33,315 bases of DNA from Pseudomonadota bacterium. Lineage in GTDB: Bacteria > Desulfobacterota > JADFVX01. The notes under the pieces are model-generated. The model had not been told where the DNA came from and did no database searches. It saw only the letters and a list, made by a program, of their open reading frames with translations. The stretch covers positions 1 through 33,315 of the forward strand of contig JADFVM010000169.1 in the NCBI GenBank assembly GCA_015222555.1, given 5' to 3'. This document shows, in pieces, positions 25,928 through 33,315 of the stretch. Position 1 is the stretch's first letter, and every line of letters starts with the position of its first letter. Position numbers and translations under genes: made by a program.

Positions 25928-28698
25928 AGATTTCCTTCTCCGATAAGATCTGTAACAGCATTAAGAAAGGTATTGTCGTGAAAGCTGCCTTTCGTCAGAT
26001 AATAATCTGCGCCTGCGTCGAGACCGCGCCTGCGGTCTTCCGCCCTTTCCTTATAAGATACAATGATAACGGGAATAGAACTGAAGTTGCGGTCACTTTT
26101 GATCAAACGTACCAGTTCAAAACCGTCCATGCGCGGCATGTCAATATCGCTGATGATGAGGTCATAGTTCTGGTATGATCGAATGGCGTTCCAGCCGTCC
26201 CTTCCGTCTACGGCAATATCCACACTGTAACCTGCTTTTTCCAAAAGGTTGCGCTCCACTTCACGAACGGTGAGAGAGTCGTCCACCACCAGGATATGCT
26301 TGCGTTCTTCCTCTAAAGCTTCACTTAATGTGCGCTGCACTTTACCGATGCGATCTTTTTTTACAAGCGAGTCTACAGAATATACCAGATCATCTACATC
26401 AATGATCAAGACAGGTGAACCATCTTCAAGAAGCGCGGTGGCGCTAATATCGTCTATTTTACCAAGAAGTGGATCAAGGGTCTGCACGGCAAGTTCCTTT
26501 TGACCAATGAAGCGGTCAACCACAACGCCGTAGGTTTTTTCATGAGTACCAATTATTACGACAGACATCTCCTCCCCCTCAACTAGCTGCGATCCAAAAC
26601 CAAAGACAAGTGATGCTCCAACAATGCCTATGTTCTGACCATCTATACTGATGAACTGGTGGTCTTCAAGTACTTCGACATGATTGGAGGGGATTTTTAC
26701 GGCGTGATTGATCCGTGCCAGGGGAAAGGCGTAGGGTTCTCCGGCAATGTCCACAATCAATGTCGACATAACAGAAAGAGTTATAGGTAATTGCAGATGG
26801 AAACATGTGCCCTTTCCCAGTTCTGTCGTTGTTTTGATTGCCCCATGCATGGCCTGAATTGTGTCCAGCACGACATCGAGACCCACACCTCTACCAGACA
26901 GGTCTGTCACTTCATCCCTTGTTGAGAAGCGTGGAAGAAAAAGAAAGTCTAACAGCTCTTCTTCGCTTAGGTTTGCGCCCATCTCAGGTGTTACCTGACC
27001 TTTTTCAATGACCTTCTTTCTCAAATGGTCCAGATCTATACCACGTCCGTCATCTTCAATGATAATGGATAACATGCCATTACTATGTGTCGCAGTCAGC
27101 CGTATTAGTGCCTGTTCCGGTTTCTCTGACTCAAGACGCTCTTCCGGTGATTCAATGCCGTGGTCAATTGCATTACGCAAAAGATGGTTAAGAGGGGCTT
27201 CCATCTTTTCAAGAACATCTCTGTCCACCTGTGTAGCAAGCCCATTAATCTCAAGTCGGATCTTTTTCCCTAGTGACTTTGCAATATCGCGTACCATACG
27301 TTGAAAACCGTGGACACCATCTAAAAAAGGACGCATGCGTGTCACGATGGTTTCACGATGCAAGCGTTCAGACAGGTTAGTTATTCGTTGGTCATAGCTG
27401 TCAAGTTCACTTATCTGCTCGGAGAGTATTTGCCGGCATTTTACTGCCTTGGCTTGGGCCGCGTGCACCTGCTGTGATACAGTTTCACGGGCATGCAGGT
27501 CGTCCAACGTGTCTCTAAGGGAGTCAAGAACCTCGACCAGCTCAGTATGTTCGTGCTTTAATCTGCCCAGCGAAGACACATAGGGGTGCAACCATCCCGC
27601 TTCAACCTTAACTTCTCCGGCAAGGCTCATCAGGTAATTCCATCGTTCCGCGGTGACGCGCAGAACACGGTCTTTTTCTGCCTCTCCCTTGCTCTTTTTT
27701 GCAGGCTTTGCTTCGGTTTGTGATGATTGTTCGATTTGAGGTGATGTATTAGTTTCGGTGATTAAAATGCTGTCCTGAATCTCCTTTAGTGAGGCGTCAT
27801 CCTTTGATTTGATAAAACCGAGTGCTTTAAGAAGGTTTCCCAGACTATCGCCATGTTTTGTCCCCCAGTTGGCTATCTCATTTTCAGATAGTTTTGCAAT
27901 GGAGGTAATGGCATCAACCCCGGCAAGTAGCACATCGACGTAATCTGCATTGAGCGTAATATCAGAATTCTGGGCGGCAACAAAGACATCTTCCATGATA
28001 TGGGCCAGTTGCACCACCGGGTCGACACCCACCAGACGGGCGGCGCCTTTGACGGAGTGGGCGGCACGCATGAGCGCCTCCAGCCTTTTGGCAGCCGTGG
28101 GGTCTTCCTCCAGCGCCAGAAGAGATTCTGTGATAATTTTCCCCTGATCGGCCACTTCGGTGCGGAAGAGATCAATCATAGACGCATTGGCCAAATCAAC
28201 AGTTCTGTCGGCCGGTTGTTCCGCCTCGGTCTCTGCGGCTACTTCCTCCTTTTTTGATGAACGTGACGAAGGTTTCTCGGATATGGCCGTGCCAGGCTTG
28301 ATATCACCGATAGCGCCGACGATATCATCCATTTCTTTTTTGTGACTGTCTTCCCATCCCTTGATTTCTTCCTCGGAAAGTTCTGAAATCGAAGTGATCA
28401 GGTCATTGCCGCTTAACAGTATATCTACATGGTCGCTAGTAAGCACTATTTCTGCATTTTGAGCAGCGACAAAGGCATCTTCCATGACGTGGGCCAGTTT
28501 CACCACAGGATCGATACCAACAAGACGAGCGGCGCCTTTAACGGAATGAGCGGCACGCATTAGCGCCTCCAGGCGATCGGCAGCACTGGGGTCTTCCTCC
28601 AGTGCAAGCAGCCCGTCTGTTATGATTTTACCCTGTTCACCAACCTCTGTGCGGAACAGGTCAATCATGGAAAAATTACTTAGATCATCATTTGCCAT
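25924..28698 (-). CDS. wspE: Hybrid CheA histidine kinase with two N-terminal Hpt domains and C-terminal REC, WspE-like
   Basis: Two AAHSVKGAARLVG Hpt motifs, LLRNAIDHGIESPEER N-box, GRGVGLDVV, CheW-like domain, REC (LIISDIDMPRMDG). Confidence 0.95.
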   Translation of the reverse strand: MANDDLSNFSMIDLFRTEVGEQGKIITDGLLALEEDPSAADRLEALMRAAHSVKGAARLVGIDPVVKLAHVMEDAFVAAQNAEIVLTSDHVDILLSGNDLITSISELSEEEIKGWEDSHKKEMDDIVGAIGDIKPGTAISEKPSSRSSKKEEVAAETEAEQPADRTVDLANASMIDLFRTEVADQGKIITESLLALEEDPTAAKRLEALMRAAHSVKGAARLVGVDPVVQLAHIMEDVFVAAQNSDITLNADYVDVLLAGVDAITSIAKLSENEIANWGTKHGDSLGNLLKALGFIKSKDDASLKEIQDSILITETNTSPQIEQSSQTEAKPAKKSKGEAEKDRVLRVTAERWNYLMSLAGEVKVEAGWLHPYVSSLGRLKHEHTELVEVLDSLRDTLDDLHARETVSQQVHAAQAKAVKCRQILSEQISELDSYDQRITNLSERLHRETIVTRMRPFLDGVHGFQRMVRDIAKSLGKKIRLEINGLATQVDRDVLEKMEAPLNHLLRNAIDHGIESPEERLESEKPEQALIRLTATHSNGMLSIIIEDDGRGIDLDHLRKKVIEKGQVTPEMGANLSEEELLDFLFLPRFSTRDEVTDLSGRGVGLDVVLDTIQAMHGAIKTTTELGKGTCFHLQLPITLSVMSTLIVDIAGEPYAFPLARINHAVKIPSNHVEVLEDHQFISIDGQNIGIVGASLVFGFGSQLVEGEEMSVVIIGTHEKTYGVVVDRFIGQKELAVQTLDPLLGKIDDISATALLEDGSPVLIIDVDDLVYSVDSLVKKDRIGKVQRTLSEALEEERKHILVVDDSLTVREVERNLLEKAGYSVDIAVDGRDGWNAIRSYQNYDLIISDIDMPRMDGFELVRLIKSDRNFSSIPVIIVSYKERAEDRRRGLDAGADYYLTKGSFHDNTFLNAVTDLIGEGNL

Positions 28699-28700
28699 TC

Positions 28701-29387
28701 TTACTGAAGGCTCCTCTCTATCTGGGAAATCAATAAGTCCTCATCGATGCAACCCACAGATTTGCCGTCATACTTGATAATACCCCGCATATAACTTGCC
28801 AGTGAATCTGATAAAGTCTTGGGCAGCGCTTCCATCTCTTCCCCTTTGAAATGATAAATACCAATGATTTCAGTGACGGGAAATGCAAATCGTTTACCTT
28901 CTTTTTCAAGAACAAGCAAACGTTTGAATTTGGCGTGGCTTTCTTCATCATAATCACGCTCACCCTTTGAAAGACCGAGTATTGCGCCAAGAGAAAAGCA
29001 GGGTTGAACCTCTCCAGCCGAACTAACAACACCCTTTAAGATTGAATTCTTGTTATGGGGTAGCCTGTGGATTTTAGACATCTTTGTGATTTCTCTGCAA
29101 AGATTTGCAGCAAGCGTTACCCATTCGTCACCGATACGGAAGATAATAACCGCCCGTGTTTCAGATAATGCATCATCTTTATCCCCTGAAAGTACACTAG
29201 TCCATTCCCTGCGGTAATCCTCAGGCACACGTTGCTCATAAACTTCAAGGCTGGCCGCATGAAAGACATCGCAGTTGCGGCAGTGAATGACAGTTTCAAG
29301 TTCCGGACAACGTGGTGTCTCTGTTCCCCAGACACCAATCCGTTGCCAGCAATTTTCTCTATCAAGGTTTTTCTTTTTCTTAGCCAT
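28701..29387 (-). CDS. wspD: CheW-domain protein, WspD-like
   Basis: CheW fold residues AVIIFRIGDEWVTLAANLCREITKMSKIHRLPH; N-terminal Cys-containing extension CWQRIGVWGTETPRCPELETVIHCRNCDVFHAA; operon position. Confidence 0.88.
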   Translation of the reverse strand: MAKKKKNLDRENCWQRIGVWGTETPRCPELETVIHCRNCDVFHAASLEVYEQRVPEDYRREWTSVLSGDKDDALSETRAVIIFRIGDEWVTLAANLCREITKMSKIHRLPHNKNSILKGVVSSAGEVQPCFSLGAILGLSKGERDYDEESHAKFKRLLVLEKEGKRFAFPVTEIIGIYHFKGEEMEALPKTLSDSLASYMRGIIKYDGKSVGCIDEDLLISQIERSLQ

Positions 29388-29417
29388 TGTTTATGATTTC
29401 CATCTCCTTCTCTGAAG

Positions 29418-30737
29418 CTATGACCCTGCCTTTTTGTCCTCTCTTCTTTTGACTCGTTCTGCGCGAGTTCTGAATCCTTCCGCTTTATTGAGATCACCCA
29501 TCCGCTCAGACAAAGTGGCTAAATAGGTGAGGGCTTCATAAAATGTCGGATCAAGATAAACAGCCTTTCTTAGGTACTCATCAGCCTGGTAGGCATCACC
29601 CATGGAATCCACTGCTTTACCGAGAATGAAATAGACTTGTGCTGACACAGCGTCCTCTTTTATCAGTTCTTCACATAGGGCAACCGTTTCCTTAAAGGCA
29701 CCCTCATCGGCCAACCTGATGGCTTCAGCAATTTTAGCTTCAGCATGGGAGGGCTGCTTTTCATTACTTTCATCCCTACGCTTCATGAGCGGGGGCTTTG
29801 CCGTCAGAGATTCAATCTTTGTGAGGGGCGGCGTCTTTCCCGGGACTGTTTGTTTCTTTTCCGGATCGGTTTGAATTTGAATTTTACTTCTTTCCCTCTG
29901 AATGGGTGTAGAAATATTGAGAAGGGCATTAATCCTTTTTGCCTCTTTTATTTTTGCAAAAGAAAAGGCCATGGGATAATCCAGTTGATCAAATCGATGG
30001 GTAGATAAACTTGCCGTTTCTGCATGACCAACAAAAAGAACACCGTCGCTGCAGAGTAATTGCGATAATGCTGCAATCGCCTTTTTCTTTGCCGATTCGT
30101 CAAAATAGATCAAAAGATTTCGGCAGAATATAACATCGTAACAGTCACGGTCAGAGACAAAATCATGGGCAAGCAGATTGCCCTGCTGAAAATTGACAGC
30201 GCCATGAACCTTATCTTTCAGGCGATATTCTTCGCCTTCTTTCGAAAAATGACGCTCACGAAAGTCGAGATCCTTCCCGCGGAATGAATAAGCGCGAAAT
30301 AATCCCGACTTAGCCGACTTGATAAACTGATCACTAATATCGACAGCGTCTATTTGAAACTGATCACTGTTCAGGCCCATATCGAAGAGAAGCATGGCAA
30401 TGGAATAGGGTTCCTCACCGGTAGAACAGGGAGCGCTCAGTATCCGTAATGGAGAAGTAGGCTCAATGTTTGTCCTGAATTGTCTGACATATTGCCCCAG
30501 TGCTGTAAATGGTGTTCTGTCACGAAAAAAGAATGTTTCCGGGATGACGACGGCCTCAGTGAGTTTTCGCAGTTCAGATGGATCATTGTTAAGCCTTTTA
30601 AGGTAATCATAAACGCTAGAGGAGCCACATTCGGACATGCACTTATGAATGTGCTTTTCAACTGTTGAAATGCCAATGGACTGAGCATTAAGTCCAATTT
30701 GATCTTCTAATAATTTTAAAACCAGTGTGATATCCAT
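29418..30737 (-). CDS. wspC: CheR-type methyltransferase with TPR repeats, WspC-like
   Basis: ETFFFRDRTPFTAL, LSAPCSTGEEPYSIAMLL, CRNLLIYFDE; C-terminal TPR region. Confidence 0.93.
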   Translation of the reverse strand: MDITLVLKLLEDQIGLNAQSIGISTVEKHIHKCMSECGSSSVYDYLKRLNNDPSELRKLTEAVVIPETFFFRDRTPFTALGQYVRQFRTNIEPTSPLRILSAPCSTGEEPYSIAMLLFDMGLNSDQFQIDAVDISDQFIKSAKSGLFRAYSFRGKDLDFRERHFSKEGEEYRLKDKVHGAVNFQQGNLLAHDFVSDRDCYDVIFCRNLLIYFDESAKKKAIAALSQLLCSDGVLFVGHAETASLSTHRFDQLDYPMAFSFAKIKEAKRINALLNISTPIQRERSKIQIQTDPEKKQTVPGKTPPLTKIESLTAKPPLMKRRDESNEKQPSHAEAKIAEAIRLADEGAFKETVALCEELIKEDAVSAQVYFILGKAVDSMGDAYQADEYLRKAVYLDPTFYEALTYLATLSERMGDLNKAEGFRTRAERVKRREDKKAGS

Positions 30738-30774
30738 GGGCTACAATATTTTTAAAGTTGCCGGTGGCAAGACG

Positions 30775-31251
30775 CTAGTCATCTGACGATTCGCCTTTAA
30801 ACAAGATCTCGTAGGCCTCTTCCGGAAGTAGTTTTGCTATATTTATCCTTTGGGCAACACCCTTGTCATCGGTGGCAACACTATCGAGATAGGGCTCCTC
30901 TTCAAGATTGACACCTGAACTTGAAAACTCACTTTCATCCCAATTGACGGTTTCTGTTAAATGTTCATTGAGTATGCCTATGCAAAACTGCTGGCCATCG
31001 TCCTTATTATAGTTTGTCAGGACGATTCTCGAACTTAACTTGGGTTCACATTTTTTGTCAGTCATTAAATAGCAAACGTCTATGACGGGAATAGTTTTCC
31101 CTCTATAGTTCAAAAGACCAGCAACATAGGAAGGCGCTTTCGGGATCTTCTTCAGATGAACAAAGGGGATGATCTCTATCACATTTTTTGCTTCAAGGAG
31201 GTAGCGGTCATCACCCGATTTGAATTGCAGAAAGAGCATGATATTAATCAA
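30775..31251 (-). CDS. wspB: CheW-domain protein, WspB-like
   Basis: FKSGDDRYLLEAKNVIEIIPFVHLKKIPKAPSYVAGLLNYRGKTIPVIDVC; 4-bp overlap with the MCP gene. Confidence 0.9.
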   Translation of the reverse strand: MINIMLFLQFKSGDDRYLLEAKNVIEIIPFVHLKKIPKAPSYVAGLLNYRGKTIPVIDVCYLMTDKKCEPKLSSRIVLTNYNKDDGQQFCIGILNEHLTETVNWDESEFSSSGVNLEEEPYLDSVATDDKGVAQRINIAKLLPEEAYEILFKGESSDD

Positions 31252-33263
31252 GAATTATCTTTGACTTTAAACTTGATAACACCGCCTTGCAGGGTGTGCG
31301 CAGCGTCATTGAGCTGCATAATCGCCTCATTGGATTCCTTCAGTGATTCCACCGTTTGCTGCGCTGCTTCATTAAGTTGAATCATGGATTGATTGATATG
31401 TCCTGCCCCTTCGGCCTGGAACTGCATACCCTGATGTACAGTTTCAAACCGTGGCGTTAAGGTCTGAACCTGTTCAATTATCTGGCCAAGCTGTGAAGCC
31501 ACTTCTCTAACATTGTTGACACTATGTCGCACCTGCTCGGAAAATTTCTCCATACTCATAACACCTGATGATACAGCTGTTTGCATTTCTTTTACCATCT
31601 GTTCTATATCAAGTGTGGCAACGGCAGTCTGATCGGCAAGGCGGCGAATTTCCTTGGCAACTACGGAGAAGCCAAATCCATATTCACCCGCTTTCTCGGC
31701 CTCGATGGCGGCATTGAGTGAGAGAAGGTTTGTTTGATCGGCCACCTTTGTTATTGTCGTAACAACAGTGCTAATATTGCCGGCCTTTTCATTAAGTACT
31801 TCAAATTTAGATGAGATTGTTCCTGCCGCTTCAACAATGTTATTCATTGTTGATTCCATGCTTTCCAGACCTGTTTGACCGACTTCTGCAGCCGTGGCTG
31901 TGCTTTCTGCAACATTGGAAACTTCATCCATGGTGGTGACCAGTTCCTTTGACGTCGCTGAGATTTCTGTTGCCGTTGTTACGATTTCATTGGTCGTTGC
32001 CGCCTGCTCGGCAACGGTGGCTTCCTGTTGCTTAGCTGTTGCTGCAATAGAGTTTGCGGCAGATGCCAGTTGGATGCCGGATCGCTGTACCTGGGTGACC
32101 AGTCCATTGAGATTGCCTATCATTCGCTGCATTCCATCGCCCAGCTGGAATATAGCATCATCACCTTCAATTTCTATTTTGCCTGTAAGGTCTCCCTCAG
32201 CGGCCTTGGTGACGACGCCAAGAATCATGTCAACACGCTGCTGCAGAGATTCCATTGTTCTTACCTTCTCTTCGCTCGCTTCGCTGATATAGGTAATCAT
32301 GTTTTGCAGCTGCTTTGCCAGTTCGCCTATGGCATCTGTTCCAGAAAAGCTGACTTCTACTGAATAGTTGCCCTGGGCAACCTTGTTAACAACTCGCAAT
32401 AAATCATCGACCTTTGCTCTCATCTCTTCTGCCGCAGCATGCTCCCTCTTCATACGTTCCTGTTCGCGAGCGGCAGCCTCATCGTTGCTGTCAGACATAT
32501 GATTAAATGCAATAGCCAGTTTGCCCAATTCATCTTCTGTCGAGACAGGGACGGCCCTGGCGTCCAGTTCCCCATTTGCTCTTCTGTTGACTACATCCAT
32601 GAGGCTGTTTAAGGGAGTGATGATCCAGAATTTAAACAGAAGGTTCACCAGGAGGAGACCTATAATGAAGAAGGCGGTACTGCCACCGATTGACATCCAG
32701 AGTTCGTGATTAACTGCATCATAAATTTCATCGAGAGAGAAGCTGATGCGAACAGCGCCGTTAATATCGCCATCCTTAACATCATGGCACTGGAGGCAGT
32801 TTACACCGGCTGTGTCTTCAGTTGCCTTGAAGGGTGTAATGACGACGAGAGTCCTCTTCCCATTGGTCTCAATGATTTCATGTATTTCCTCTCCTCTTAA
32901 TGCACGCGCATCCAGGTTGTCCCTGGGCGCGCTTCCCGGCGTACCCGGACCATATTGATTTTTAACGGGATCCCCGCGGAGTGACCTTGCTTCTATTACT
33001 CCCTTACGTGCAAGCATTTTTTTACTGATTATCTCGCGCTGGTCCATTGTGCCTGTGAGCATCATCGTATTCAAACTGTCAAAATACATGGTGGTTAAGT
33101 CTCTTGTCTGCTCCTGCACCTGTTCCATTAGCACTGCTTGCTCCCGCGTGACGTTATAAGTTGTAAGCAAAGCGATGACAATGGCAAAAATGAAGGCCAC
33201 GGAAAAGTTGACTTTTGATCTGATAGGTAAGCGATTAATAAACTCCAGGCGGTTTAAAATCAT
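31248..33263 (-). CDS. wspA: Methyl-accepting chemotaxis protein with periplasmic c-type heme motif, WspA-like
   Basis: Two TMs, periplasmic CLQCHD, HAMP repeats, MCP hairpin tip NLLSLNAAIEAEKAGEYGFGFSVVAKEIRRLADQ; first gene of operon, SD aaaaggag upstream. Confidence 0.93.
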   Translation of the reverse strand: MILNRLEFINRLPIRSKVNFSVAFIFAIVIALLTTYNVTREQAVLMEQVQEQTRDLTTMYFDSLNTMMLTGTMDQREIISKKMLARKGVIEARSLRGDPVKNQYGPGTPGSAPRDNLDARALRGEEIHEIIETNGKRTLVVITPFKATEDTAGVNCLQCHDVKDGDINGAVRISFSLDEIYDAVNHELWMSIGGSTAFFIIGLLLVNLLFKFWIITPLNSLMDVVNRRANGELDARAVPVSTEDELGKLAIAFNHMSDSNDEAAAREQERMKREHAAAEEMRAKVDDLLRVVNKVAQGNYSVEVSFSGTDAIGELAKQLQNMITYISEASEEKVRTMESLQQRVDMILGVVTKAAEGDLTGKIEIEGDDAIFQLGDGMQRMIGNLNGLVTQVQRSGIQLASAANSIAATAKQQEATVAEQAATTNEIVTTATEISATSKELVTTMDEVSNVAESTATAAEVGQTGLESMESTMNNIVEAAGTISSKFEVLNEKAGNISTVVTTITKVADQTNLLSLNAAIEAEKAGEYGFGFSVVAKEIRRLADQTAVATLDIEQMVKEMQTAVSSGVMSMEKFSEQVRHSVNNVREVASQLGQIIEQVQTLTPRFETVHQGMQFQAEGAGHINQSMIQLNEAAQQTVESLKESNEAIMQLNDAAHTLQGGVIKFKVKDNS

Positions 33264-33315
33264 AACAGTTCTCCTTTTATATATTTCAAAAAACTTTTCG
33301 TAATAAGATGTTAAA

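Noticed and set aside
31248-31330. Search for a CheR-docking pentapeptide (NWETF-like) at the WspA C-terminus
   Set aside because: C-terminus is LQGGVIKFKVKDNS; no pentapeptide found.
1-33315. CRISPR arrays, tRNA/rRNA genes, phage structural genes, restriction or other defence loci
   Set aside because: None recognised by direct reading; no regularly spaced direct repeats or characteristic protein motifs seen.

Overview
Chromosomal window, probably from a Desulfobacterota/deltaproteobacterium-like Gram-negative (inferred from gene content only; no 16S present). From left to right it contains: the C-terminus of an Rrf2-type regulator (cut by the window edge); a minus-strand MacA/MacB/TolC-type efflux operon; a degenerate IS110 remnant; a diheme c-type cytochrome; an RdgC-family gene; a short promoter-sORF-terminator cassette whose peptide resembles IS5 transposase; an EamA transporter; small hypothetical genes; a MoeB-rhodanese / tetraheme cytochrome / DsbA-like cluster; uridine phosphorylase; an apparently exported YqgE/AlgH protein; a degenerate IS1380-like remnant; a PilZ protein; an Imm35-like protein; and a zinc-ribbon protein. 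These are followed by a minus-strand lipid cluster (MlaA, MlaC, RND/MMPL, and 88 bp further on a ClsB-like cardiolipin synthase) and a complete Wsp-type chemosensory operon (wspA-B-C-D-E-F-R order) reading leftward. The two most interesting systems are (1) the Mla-RND-Cls cluster, a candidate lipid-trafficking pathway with no MlaFEDB in the window, in which the RND and MlaA proteins share an acidic motif, and (2) a Wsp c-di-GMP pathway whose receptor carries a periplasmic c-type heme motif (CLQCH) and whose CheA has a duplicated Hpt domain. No CRISPR array, tRNA or rRNA was seen.
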